Assembly: GCA_964538665.1 (NCBI GenBank)
Contig: CAZIEB010000012.1
Coordinates: 1-22,694 of the forward strand
Direction: 5' to 3'
DNA: 22,694 nucleotides
Origin: JAPUDQ01 sp964538665
GTDB lineage: Bacteria; Patescibacteriota; Saccharimonadia; Saccharimonadales; Saccharimonadaceae
Shown here piece after piece: positions 7,047 to 14,100 of this stretch (positions are counted from its first letter, which is position 1; the number at the start of each line of letters is the position of its first letter). Below the pieces are notes generated by a model. The model saw only the letters and a program-made list of their open reading frames with translations. It searched no databases and was not told the origin of the DNA. Both the position numbers and the translations under genes were made by a program.

Positions 7047-7432
7047 TCTTCTGGTCGTCTTACGAAATCAACTTCGTTTTCTAATTTTGTCCTCAATATA
7101 TAGCTTCGGCAGCTGTTAGCCTCGCAGGCCAAAGGCTGGTAGGTATAATCAGACTGTTGTGTACCAATCTTATTTCCACGAGGGTCAGTAAAGAAAGCTG
7201 GATCTGTGCTCGGGAGTGTCTTTTCGTCAATAGTTTTTGGGTAACTTCGGTTTTTTGGGAAATATACTTCCTGCAATGAATAGTGCATTGTATTAATTGC
7301 GGTTTTGCGCTGTCTATCTCGGTCGACTTTCTCGACTTGGTTTTGTACAAATAGCACGCCCGCAACGGTTGCACTGAGCAATATAATCGCGACTACTACC
7401 TCAACTACAGTAAATTTTTTCTTAATATTCAC
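7043..7432 (-). CDS. Prepilin-like protein with lysine at the -1 site
   Basis: A 129-residue protein with a type IV prepilin N-terminus: a short basic leader, then FTVVEVVVAIILL with Glu at mature position 5 (E11) and a single hydrophobic helix (about 8-29). The C-terminal part resembles small pseudopilins and has one close cysteine pair (C103, C108). Unlike the pilins at 12.4-16.7 kb, the residue before the cleavage site is Lys (K6), not Gly, which prepilin peptidases normally need. The start is GTG at 7432, placed 7 nt after TACAAT. It stands alone, divergent from recA by 56 bp. It may be an unprocessed or differently processed pilin-like protein. Confidence 0.65.
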   Translation of the reverse strand: MNIKKKFTVVEVVVAIILLSATVAGVLFVQNQVEKVDRDRQRKTAINTMHYSLQEVYFPKNRSYPKTIDEKTLPSTDPAFFTDPRGNKIGTQQSDYTYQPLACEANSCRSYILRTKLENEVDFVRRPED

Positions 7433-7439
7433 GTCTATA

Positions 7440-7445
7440 ATTGTA
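7440..7445 (-). promoter_or_regulatory. Possible -10 element of the prepilin-like gene
   Basis: On the minus strand TACAAT ends 7 nt before the GTG start at 7432. This is the same close spacing as the leaderless promoters on the plus strand. No Shine-Dalgarno sequence is visible. Confidence 0.35.
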
Positions 7446-7458
7446 TCATCATTCAGAG

Positions 7459-7483
7459 TATACTAGAGAGTAGAAACGGAGGG
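7459..7483 (+). promoter_or_regulatory. recA promoter -10 and Shine-Dalgarno
   Basis: TATACT (7459-7464) lies 24 nt before the recA ATG, and GGAGGG (7478-7483) lies 5 nt before it. recA therefore has a short leader and a strong ribosome binding site, unlike the leaderless genes nearby. No LexA-box pattern (CTGT-N8-ACAG or GAAC-N4-GTTC) is visible. Confidence 0.6.
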
Positions 7484-7488
7484 ATAGT

Positions 7489-8520
7489 ATGGCTGAATCA
7501 ACGAAAAAATCAGGAGCGCAGGCTGCAACTGACGACGGTAAATCAAAAGCGCTTGGGCTTGCACTAGAACAGATTACGAAACAGTTTGGTGACGGATCCA
7601 TCATGAAGCTTGGCGAAAACCGAAAGGCCGATGTAGAGCTCTTGTCATCTGGATCACTTTCATTAGACCTTGCACTCGGTGGCGGCTACCCAAAAGGTCG
7701 TATCATCGAGATCTACGGGCCAGAATCTAGTGGTAAAACGACGCTTGCACTGCATGCAATCGCAGAGATACAACGGCAGGGCGGCACAGCGGCATTTATC
7801 GATGCAGAACACGCGCTTGATCCTGCGTATGCAAAAAAACTTGGTGTTGATACTCAAAACCTACTAGTGTCACAGCCAGATAATGGTGAGCAAGCACTCG
7901 AAATTACCGAAACACTCGTGCGTTCAAACGCGGTTGACTTGATCGTCGTTGACTCGGTCGCCGCACTGGTGCCACAGGCCGAAATCGAGGGAGATATGGG
8001 CGATAGCCACATGGGACTACAGGCGCGACTCATGAGCCAGGCGCTTCGAAAACTGACAGGTATTATCAACAAGAGTAAAGCTACTGTCATCTTCATCAAT
8101 CAGATTCGTATGAAGATTGGTGTGATGTTTGGAAACCCTGAGACGACTACGGGTGGAAATGCACTCAAATTTTACGCCTCGGTCCGACTTGATATTCGAA
8201 GAATTGGTCAAATCAAACAAGGTGAAGACATAATAGGCAACCGGACAAAGGTCAAAGTGGTAAAAAACAAGATTGCGCCACCTTTCCGTACGGCAGAGTT
8301 CGACATCATGTACAACGAAGGAATTTCTCGCACGGGTGATGTACTCGATCTGGCAGTATTACACGGGATTGTCGGCAAAGCTGGTGCCTGGTTTGACTAC
8401 AAAGACAGCAAGATTGGTCAGGGGCGTGAGGCCACAAAAATTTATCTAAAAGAAAATCCTAAAGTACTTGATGAAGTAGAAAAAACTGTCCGCAAAAAAG
8501 TTACCGCCGCCGAAGAATAG
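7489..8520 (+). CDS. recA: Recombinase RecA
   Basis: A 343-residue strand-exchange ATPase. It forms filaments on single-stranded DNA and would recombine DNA brought in through ComEC. The N-terminal helix region is followed by Walker A GPESSGKT (77-84), FIDAEHALDP near 103, and the NQIRMKIGVMFGNPETTTGG stretch with DNA-binding loop 2. The C-terminal domain ends in a short acidic tail (AAEE). Length is typical. The start is chosen by GGAGGG 5 nt upstream. recX follows after 40 nt. Confidence 0.98.
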   Translation: MAESTKKSGAQAATDDGKSKALGLALEQITKQFGDGSIMKLGENRKADVELLSSGSLSLDLALGGGYPKGRIIEIYGPESSGKTTLALHAIAEIQRQGGTAAFIDAEHALDPAYAKKLGVDTQNLLVSQPDNGEQALEITETLVRSNAVDLIVVDSVAALVPQAEIEGDMGDSHMGLQARLMSQALRKLTGIINKSKATVIFINQIRMKIGVMFGNPETTTGGNALKFYASVRLDIRRIGQIKQGEDIIGNRTKVKVVKNKIAPPFRTAEFDIMYNEGISRTGDVLDLAVLHGIVGKAGAWFDYKDSKIGQGREATKIYLKENPKVLDEVEKTVRKKVTAAEE

Positions 8521-8560
8521 AACGCATCAAAAGCTTGCATAGCGTGGGCTTGGAGTATAG

Positions 8561-9235
8561 ATGAAGATTACTAATATTACGCTGCAGGCAAAGAACCAAG
8601 ATCGTGTCAATGTATCAGTTGACGGTACATACCGATTTTCTCTTGAAGTTTATCAAGTTACAGAATTTGGCATAAAAATTGGTAATGAATATAGCGAAGA
8701 AGAGATTTCGTTATTTGAGCAAGAGAGTATCTTCGGCAAATTATACGCGCGAAGTTTAGAGTATGTCATGATGAGACCCCGTAGCGCAAAAGAGGTCAGG
8801 GACTATCTATGGCGCAAGACGAGGACTACTCGTTATAAGTCTCGTAGCGGAGAAATCAAAGAGCGTGCGGGTGTGAGTCAGCTGCTCGCTGATAGGGTTT
8901 TCGATAGGCTTGTCGAAAAGAACTACATCGATGATGAGCGGTTTGCCCGGTTTTGGGTAGAAAACAGAAATATGAGAAAAGGAGCCAGCAAGCGCAAGTT
9001 ACAGAATGAGCTTCGCGCAAAATCAGTTGATCAAACAATTATCGATCAGGTAGTGTCCACATCCAGCCGCACCGATGATGATGAGATTGACAAGGTGATA
9101 GCCAAAAAAGGTCATCGGTATGATGAGCTGAAGCTCGTGCAATACTTAGTTCGGCAGGGCTACGACTACGATTTGGTGCGTACTAAGGTCAACCAGTTTA
9201 TCGACTCTCAGTATCAGGAGCAAGAAACGGATTAA
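8561..9235 (+). CDS. recX: Regulatory protein RecX
   Basis: A 224-residue helical-repeat protein that binds RecA filaments and limits their activity. It shows RecX features: an N-terminal extension (about 1-60), then LEYVMMRPRSAKEVRDYLWRK (near 66-86), LVEKNYIDDERFARFWVENR (near 125-144) and C-terminal repeats ending in LVQYLVRQGYDYDLVRTKV. The start follows TTGGAG by 5 nt. The order recA-recX is widely conserved. Its last 38 nt overlap the 3' end of the convergent PRC-barrel gene. Confidence 0.9.
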   Translation: MKITNITLQAKNQDRVNVSVDGTYRFSLEVYQVTEFGIKIGNEYSEEEISLFEQESIFGKLYARSLEYVMMRPRSAKEVRDYLWRKTRTTRYKSRSGEIKERAGVSQLLADRVFDRLVEKNYIDDERFARFWVENRNMRKGASKRKLQNELRAKSVDQTIIDQVVSTSSRTDDDEIDKVIAKKGHRYDELKLVQYLVRQGYDYDLVRTKVNQFIDSQYQEQETD

Positions 9236-9764
9236 CGAATGCCGCCGACTCGTCGGTTTTTTCCCGCAAAGTATGCATGGCCGAAGAGTTATCGATGATG
9301 ACCTTTTCTTTGGTTACCTCTACGATATGCGAACGATGTATGATACGCCCATCACCGAGCACTCTTTTTAGAAGTGGAGGGCGGACGAGTATTTGTTGAA
9401 TGACAAAGAGGTCTGAGTCGTACGAGAAGTCTTCTATTTTTCCAATTTTTTCGCCCGATTGGTCAACGACGATACTATCCAACAATGATACATCAGCGTC
9501 TATCATCTTTTGGAGACGTACAAGGCCATCTAGCGGCATAATACTATCGCTACTATCGATAATATAGCCAATATCACTTACTTCACGTATATCTTCAACA
9601 AACACGACGCTTGGCTGGATATCGATGCCTGGGCCTTCGACATACAGCGCAGGGATAGCCAATGTGTCCGGATCGATAATTATACCTATCGTGTGGGCTA
9701 ATTTCGTACCCGTCTGCAGACTAAGTACAGGAACGTTTTCTAGTGAGTCTGATAATTGCAGCAT
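9198..9764 (-). CDS. Protein with two PRC-barrel domains, end of the pilM operon
   Basis: A 188-residue soluble protein with two PRC-barrel-like units (about 1-90 and 95-175). Recognisable segments are NVPVLSLQTGTKLAHTIGIIID in the first and DSIVVDQSGEKIGKIEDFSYD in the second. PRC barrels are small beta-barrels found in RimM, photosynthetic reaction centre H subunits and many uncharacterised proteins. Here it is the last gene of the pilM-pilN-pilO unit, starting 18 nt after the previous stop, which hints at a pilus-linked or regulatory role (inference). Its 3' end overlaps recX by 38 nt. Confidence 0.7.
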   Translation of the reverse strand: MLQLSDSLENVPVLSLQTGTKLAHTIGIIIDPDTLAIPALYVEGPGIDIQPSVVFVEDIREVSDIGYIIDSSDSIMPLDGLVRLQKMIDADVSLLDSIVVDQSGEKIGKIEDFSYDSDLFVIQQILVRPPLLKRVLGDGRIIHRSHIVEVTKEKVIIDNSSAMHTLREKTDESAAFVNPFLAPDTESR

Positions 9765-9782
9765 TATAGTAGTAGTGTAGCA

Positions 9783-10079
9783 CTACTCTGCAAATGGATT
9801 AATACGGCCTTCGGGAAGCGCTTGGTTGAATTGGTCGTTGCTCGTTTTCAAATCTTTCACTTTTTGTATTGTAGCCTGGTCAAATGATGTTTTGGTATTC
9901 TTTTGCGACTGCGTTTCGCGGTAATCGGCATCTTCGCTTAGCTGTAATACCTGTTGGATGCTGATTAAACAGTAGAACAATGCGCCGAATAGTACGACAA
10001 CAGAGATAATTGCATAGTGGCGCATGATGACACCTGCATATTTTGTGAGTGGGTCAAATGATTCTTTTGATAGTTTCAT
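9783..10079 (-). CDS. Small membrane protein in the PilP position of the pilus operon
   Basis: A 98-residue protein with one membrane helix (about 20-42), a charged, probably helical stretch, and the C-terminal motif LPEGRINPFAE. It is translationally coupled to pilO (ATGA overlap) and sits where pilP lies in pilMNOP operons. Classical PilP is a lipoprotein of about 170 residues with a beta-domain. This protein has no lipobox and no such domain, so it is at most a positional analogue. I do not recognise a family. Confidence 0.6.
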   Translation of the reverse strand: MKLSKESFDPLTKYAGVIMRHYAIISVVVLFGALFYCLISIQQVLQLSEDADYRETQSQKNTKTSFDQATIQKVKDLKTSNDQFNQALPEGRINPFAE

Positions 10080-10732
10080 CGTAAAAACACCTCTACATCG
10101 ATGGTCGGGCTTTGTACGAAGTTCGGGTCATCCATTGGCTGCACTTGGACACCCGTTAGCTGCATCTTTGTGACGTTGTTTTCTATAGCTTTCAAAAACT
10201 GGATGAATGAAGTATACGGAATATTATTTTGTAGGCTAAGGCTCACAATCGTACGCTGCTGCGATCCAGCTGTACCACTAGATTGAGACGAGTTCGGGGG
10301 TGCACCAGGCTTAGCGCCAAAGTCAAATCCTAAAATTGTCACATTGTATTGTCGGGCATAACTTGTGATATCTTCAATTACTTGATTTTGAAATTGGTAT
10401 TTTTGGCTTTCTGCTACAATTTGTTGTGTTTTTTGGATGACATCCGCTTCGGACGCTAAATCTTTTTTGAGGTTTTGCAAGTTGATTAATTCTTGTGAGG
10501 CGAGCTCGGCATCGATGCGAGCGTGGTTGGTCTCGGTTGCTTTAGTGCTAAGAAATTTGTCTGCATACACGAAAATCACAGCAATCAAAGCAATAAGTAG
10601 TACGCACACAATAATCATAATGTATTGTAGACTTGTAGCTGTGTTGTAACGTAGTTTTCCTATATTTAGATATCTTCGCGCCGCGCGGCTACCTACACCA
10701 TTATCAGTATTGTACCGAAGCTTTTCTATCAT
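10076..10732 (-). CDS. pilO: Type IV pilus assembly protein PilO-like
   Basis: A 218-residue bitopic protein. It has a cytoplasmic tail (1-35), a membrane helix (about 36-56), a coiled-coil-like stretch (about 60-120) and a ferredoxin-like C-terminal domain (about 122-218), the usual PilO plan. PilO pairs with PilN to align the motor with the outer parts of the pilus machine. The cytoplasmic tail contains the hexapeptide KLRYNT twice (4-9 and 26-31). A Ser/Thr/Gln-rich loop (SSQSSGTAGSQQ) lies in the C-terminal domain. It starts inside the pilN stop (ATGA) and its stop overlaps the next gene in the same way. Confidence 0.75.
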   Translation of the reverse strand: MIEKLRYNTDNGVGSRAARRYLNIGKLRYNTATSLQYIMIIVCVLLIALIAVIFVYADKFLSTKATETNHARIDAELASQELINLQNLKKDLASEADVIQKTQQIVAESQKYQFQNQVIEDITSYARQYNVTILGFDFGAKPGAPPNSSQSSGTAGSQQRTIVSLSLQNNIPYTSFIQFLKAIENNVTKMQLTGVQVQPMDDPNFVQSPTIDVEVFLR

Positions 10733-11307
10733 AGCGTACCCTCGCTACGAGCTTTTACGTACGCTTTTTTGTCAAAGCTTACCTCAAATATCCCGCGATA
10801 ATCATACTCTCGTACAGGATTGTATTCGACAGACTGTATTTTTGCGTCGAAGAAATACGGCGATACCTCCAAGGCTTCTTTGACGCGCAACGAATCATCG
10901 TATGTTTTTGTCGCAAATATTAGTTGCACAGGCTTTGAGAGGGCTGATGATTTTGTCGCGAGATTTACGAGTACCACATCACTAGGTGTTGTTTTCGCGA
11001 GTAACACCAAATAGTCACTAAATACTACTTCGTTTTCTAGTATCGTTTTTGCTATACTCAAATTTTTACTATACTCTGCGGCAAGTGCGATTGTGTCGGC
11101 ATATTCATCATCTTTTTGTGGTGTGTATTGGGCTAGTTCTTGTCGGTATGACTGCTCTTGTGAAGTGAGGACTAGGTACCCGATGCCGTATGCACTCGCC
11201 ACCATAACCGCAGTAGACAATAGGGTTGTGACATATTTTCTCAATACGACATTGCGCTTTGCTGCGCGTAGCTCTTTTTTGGTCTCGGTGCTGAGAAGAT
11301 TTATCAT
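10729..11307 (-). CDS. pilN: Type IV pilus assembly protein PilN
   Basis: A 192-residue bitopic protein. The start MINLLSTETKKELRAAKRN carries the INLL motif by which PilN tails bind PilM. A membrane helix (about 30-52), a coiled-coil-like stretch and a small alpha/beta domain follow. The frame is open upstream to 11415, but that 36-residue extension lies within pilM and lacks the PilN pattern. The ATG at 11307 overlaps the pilM TGA stop (ATGA), as in the rest of this operon. Confidence 0.82.
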   Translation of the reverse strand: MINLLSTETKKELRAAKRNVVLRKYVTTLLSTAVMVASAYGIGYLVLTSQEQSYRQELAQYTPQKDDEYADTIALAAEYSKNLSIAKTILENEVVFSDYLVLLAKTTPSDVVLVNLATKSSALSKPVQLIFATKTYDDSLRVKEALEVSPYFFDAKIQSVEYNPVREYDYRGIFEVSFDKKAYVKARSEGTL

Positions 11308-12365
11308 AGCGTAATCTCCTGCGGGGCGATTGTCGCGAGGCCAGCTACGGTGATATAGCGCTGACGAAATTGCTTTGCTGGCTGGGGTAGCGTACCAAAA
11401 TTGAGTGCAAGCCACGGACTTGCAATCCTGGCGGGCATAATCAACTGGTTTGTGAAATAGTCACCCAGCCCTGGTATGTCTGAGCCGCTTCCCACGATGA
11501 TGACCTGCTCGATTTTTTCGGCTCCCTCGATACGCTCGCTATAATAGCGCATAATTTTGTGTACCTCTGATATGAGTTGTGACAATGGCTGGTGTAATGC
11601 TGCGCTGATCTTTTCTTGTTTGGCGCTGCGGGAGAGACCATGTAGTACCTTCATCTGATGCGCAGACTCGAGCGACACATGAAGCTTTTCGGCAATTGCA
11701 TATGTTAAGGTGTTGCCACCTACCTGCGTGCTCGCATTTGCCCGAATTGTATTATTGAGAATTGCAAGATCAGTATCGGCAGCACCAATATCGACAATGA
11801 CCGTAGGCAGGTGGCCTTGTTCGGTCAAGGTGAGGAGCCGCCCAACAGCATTGATACTTGGCTGGATTGCGAGTACCGTGAGCCCTGCATCGCTACAGGC
11901 ATTTGTGACAGCTTCGATGATTTTCTTTGGCGCGGCGGACATAAGGATTTCGAGCGATTCACTTGTCTCCGACAGCACTTCATACGAGAGGTTGAGCTCA
12001 CTGAGTGCGACTGGGATATATTGACCGGCTTCGAGTGCAATTGCATCGTCTAGGTTTTTGATGCCGGCCTTTGGCAGAGAAAAGCTCCTGCTGTAGGTCA
12101 GGTTAGTAGGGATTGATACTACGACATGGTCAGAGTTGAGTGGGCCTATGCGGTTGCGAGTCAATGTTTCGGTGATGATTTCCTGAAGATAGGATGGATC
12201 ACCCGTCAAACTGGCGCGTAGCTTGACTGGGTCAGTATTCGTTGAGCCATATGATAATACCTCCCACTTGCTGGTGTTTATAGCCATAAGTTTGACGTAG
12301 GTATAACTGATGTCGAGGCCCAGTACTGGGCGTTTATGTAAGAATAGTGTTCGTTTCATGCCCAT
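11304..12365 (-). CDS. pilM: Type IV pilus assembly ATPase PilM (actin-like)
   Basis: A 353-residue actin/FtsA-fold protein. Motifs are LGLDISYTYVKLMAI (phosphate 1, near 15), VIVDIGAADTDLAIL (phosphate 2, near 190) and VIIVGSGSDIPGLGDYF (adenosine, near 290). PilM sits on the cytoplasmic side and binds the PilN tail. The start at 12365 follows AAGGA by about 8 nt; a second ATG two codons later is possible. It heads a run of genes joined by ATGA overlaps (pilM, pilN, pilO, small membrane protein). Confidence 0.88.
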   Translation of the reverse strand: MGMKRTLFLHKRPVLGLDISYTYVKLMAINTSKWEVLSYGSTNTDPVKLRASLTGDPSYLQEIITETLTRNRIGPLNSDHVVVSIPTNLTYSRSFSLPKAGIKNLDDAIALEAGQYIPVALSELNLSYEVLSETSESLEILMSAAPKKIIEAVTNACSDAGLTVLAIQPSINAVGRLLTLTEQGHLPTVIVDIGAADTDLAILNNTIRANASTQVGGNTLTYAIAEKLHVSLESAHQMKVLHGLSRSAKQEKISAALHQPLSQLISEVHKIMRYYSERIEGAEKIEQVIIVGSGSDIPGLGDYFTNQLIMPARIASPWLALNFGTLPQPAKQFRQRYITVAGLATIAPQEITL

Positions 12366-12383
12366 CCTAAATAATCCTTATTC

Positions 12384-12389
12384 AGTATA
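12384..12389 (-). promoter_or_regulatory. -10 element of the pilM operon
   Basis: On the minus strand TATACT lies 18 nt before the pilM ATG at 12365. An AAGGA ribosome binding site lies between. It is located just downstream of the major pilin terminator. Confidence 0.5.
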
Positions 12390-12403
12390 TCATTTTTATA
12401 GAA

Positions 12404-12430
12404 TAATACCCCTATTAGCTAGGGGTATTA
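12404..12430 (-). terminator. Hairpin terminator between major pilin and pilM
   Basis: A perfect 11-bp stem (TAATACCCCTA / TAGGGGTATTA) closes a 5-nt loop. On the minus strand it is followed by the AT-rich ATTCTATAAAAA, without a clean T-run. It would end most major pilin transcripts, so that pilin is made in excess over PilMNO. Confidence 0.6.
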
Positions 12431-12450
12431 CTACTGCGAAAGTGGATGGT

Positions 12451-12954
12451 TTAGTTGAGGCTACTTTTTACCTGAACGCCATCTGCGACATTTTCAACGT
12501 CTTCTTTGATCCAAAAGAGTTTGAACTTAGGACAGAATACATCGTTTTCAGAGTCTGCTGTGCATGCAGTTGTGCCGTTGGCTTCAAGCGTTTGATAGCC
12601 GTACTGAGAATTTGCTGTCAATGTGCCGCCACTGAGATCAGCTAGTGCAGAGGCTTCAGTTGATGGAAGAATCGACGGCTGATTTCGTCCTGGAGGGGTC
12701 AGTGCACCTTCGTCAATACCTTTGAGTGATTCAGCGGCAATGACTCCGATTTCTGGATAGCCACCTTTGTCGTTGTAGTAGACTTCGAGCTGAGTCGCTA
12801 TTGCATTGATGTCAGTTTGTCGCTGTGTGTCTCGGGCGCGCTTCTGAACACCTGAGAACGTGTTGAGTACCAGTGCGGCGAGAATACCGATAACCACGAT
12901 GACGATGAGAAGCTCGACAATCGTGAAACCTTTTTGTGAATATTTTTTGAGCAT
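12451..12954 (-). CDS. pilA: Major type IV pilin (PilA-like)
   Basis: A 167-residue class III-signal pilin. The leader is MLKKYSQKG with Gly at -1 (G9), mature N-terminus F10, Glu at +5 (E14) and the hydrophobic helix to about residue 31. The globular part has a cysteine pair (C131, C141) near the end that could form a small disulfide loop. The ribosome binding site AAGGGGGG lies about 6 nt before the ATG. Being monocistronic, with a strong promoter and a terminator of its own, makes it the likely major subunit. The assignment as major pilin is inference from this context. Confidence 0.88.
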   Translation of the reverse strand: MLKKYSQKGFTIVELLIVIVVIGILAALVLNTFSGVQKRARDTQRQTDINAIATQLEVYYNDKGGYPEIGVIAAESLKGIDEGALTPPGRNQPSILPSTEASALADLSGGTLTANSQYGYQTLEANGTTACTADSENDVFCPKFKLFWIKEDVENVADGVQVKSSLN

Positions 12955-13013
12955 AAATGCCCCCCTTTTAGATTGATACTGATCCGTGTTATTGTGACGT
13001 GATCTTAAGCATA

Positions 13014-13041
13014 AGTATAATCATATAATTCATGCAGTCAA
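13014..13041 (-). promoter_or_regulatory. Major pilin promoter with -35 and -10 boxes
   Basis: On the minus strand TTGACT (13041-13036) and TATACT (13019-13014) are separated by 16 bp. The transcript would start near 13006, giving a leader of about 50 nt. This is the best two-box promoter in the window, which suits an abundant structural protein. It lies back to back with the minor pilin operon promoter region. Confidence 0.65.
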
Positions 13042-13059
13042 TACTAGAGTAAACTAATG

Positions 13060-13065
13060 TATAAT
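13060..13065 (+). promoter_or_regulatory. Possible -10 element of the minor pilin operon
   Basis: TATAAT at 13060-13065 lies 43 nt before the ATG at 13109. Another TATAAT at 13016-13021, 18 bp after TTGTGA (12992-12997), overlaps the divergent major pilin promoter. I cannot tell which is used. Confidence 0.35.
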
Positions 13066-13108
13066 ACTCTATATACATAAGCGGTATATAAGTACAGGTA
13101 CAAATAAT

Positions 13109-13633
13109 ATGGTGAGTCCTATTAAGTTTCGTAGTTCTAAAGATGCTGCGGGCGGTTTTACCATTATAGAATTGACTATAGTGATGGCTGTAATTAGTAT
13201 TCTGGTCACAATGTCGTTCGCGTTTATCCCTAATGCACAGAGGGATGCTCGAAACAGCGAAAGAGCATCTGATGCTCTTTCGCTCGCAAGATTTTTTGAA
13301 CAACGCTACAAAGAGTATGCATCAGTATCCTACCCAAGCTATCCTTCTACAGCTACGCTCCCATCCGAAATGAATATTTTGATGAACAGCGGCCTGAAAG
13401 ATGCTGCTATAGCACCAGGTCAAACAGCTAACAGTGTTACGGTTGCTGCTAGCAACGGTGATTTAACGAGTAATGCTACTCATCAGGGCTATATTTATCA
13501 GCCGTTTTCTTCAGACGGTACACTTTGCACGGTCTCGACGTCTAATGATCCTTGTACGCGGTTCAAAATTTGGTATAAAACAGAGGCAACGACACCGGAG
13601 TTACGTGTAATTGAGAGTAGGTACCAACAATGA
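13109..13633 (+). CDS. Minor pilin, first of four (GspH/FimU position)
   Basis: A 174-residue prepilin with an unusually long leader (16 residues, ending GG) before FTIIELTIVMAVISIL; Glu at +5 is E21. The globular domain contains one cysteine pair (GTLC...NDPC). Minor pilins prime pilus assembly and sit at the tip. It starts the plus-strand operon that runs opposite to the major pilin and pilM operon. Its stop overlaps the next start (ATGA). Which minor pilin class it belongs to is inferred from gene order only. Confidence 0.8.
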   Translation: MVSPIKFRSSKDAAGGFTIIELTIVMAVISILVTMSFAFIPNAQRDARNSERASDALSLARFFEQRYKEYASVSYPSYPSTATLPSEMNILMNSGLKDAAIAPGQTANSVTVAASNGDLTSNATHQGYIYQPFSSDGTLCTVSTSNDPCTRFKIWYKTEATTPELRVIESRYQQ

Positions 13634-14100
13634 TAGACCAAAAAGGGTTTACGATTGTAGAGCTAATAATCACAATAACAGTGACGGCGCTTTTTGCAAC
13701 CGCAATATTCCAGATGATTGCTAGTGTAAATAATTTGGCGACTGAGGCATCACGGCGAAGTGTGGCGAGTAATGTTGCATATAATAATATGCGAAAATAC
13801 GCAAACAATAAAAAACCGCTTTGGTTTGATTGCGTAGGCGATGATGCAAGCGAGACCACACCTCCATTTAGTGATGGAAAAACAAAACCTTCAGCAACTG
13901 GTCAAGTACTAATGAACACAACTTCGAGCGAATCTTACTTACAATTGCCACCACCCGTAATCCAATATGTGATAGCTATCGCTCCATACGGTTGCGGAAC
14001 ATCTGGTCCAGGCCAGCCTATACGGGTACAGTCACAGGTAAAATATGGTGGTGGGGCATCACAAAGGACAATCACACATGCAACTTATGTCTCATACTAG
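13630..14100 (+). CDS. Minor pilin, second of four (GspI/PilV position)
   Basis: A 156-residue prepilin with a short leader MIDQKG, then FTIVELIITITVTALFATAIF with Glu +5 at E11. The globular part has two cysteines (C68, C122). It is coupled to the previous gene by an ATGA overlap, and its 3' end overlaps the next start by about 23 nt. It presumably joins the tip complex with its neighbours. Confidence 0.78.
   Translation: MIDQKGFTIVELIITITVTALFATAIFQMIASVNNLATEASRRSVASNVAYNNMRKYANNKKPLWFDCVGDDASETTPPFSDGKTKPSATGQVLMNTTSSESYLQLPPPVIQYVIAIAPYGCGTSGPGQPIRVQSQVKYGGGASQRTITHATYVSY

Noticed and set aside
7433..7488. SOS box in the recA promoter region
   Set aside because: Neither the proteobacterial nor the Gram-positive LexA operator pattern is visible.
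11308..11415. N-terminal extension of pilN
   Set aside because: It lies wholly inside pilM, and the ATG at 11307 begins the INLL motif with an ATGA overlap.
12989..13303. 104-residue minus-strand ORF across the divergent pilin promoters
   Set aside because: It overlaps the first minor pilin gene in antisense and covers promoter DNA; no protein features are seen.
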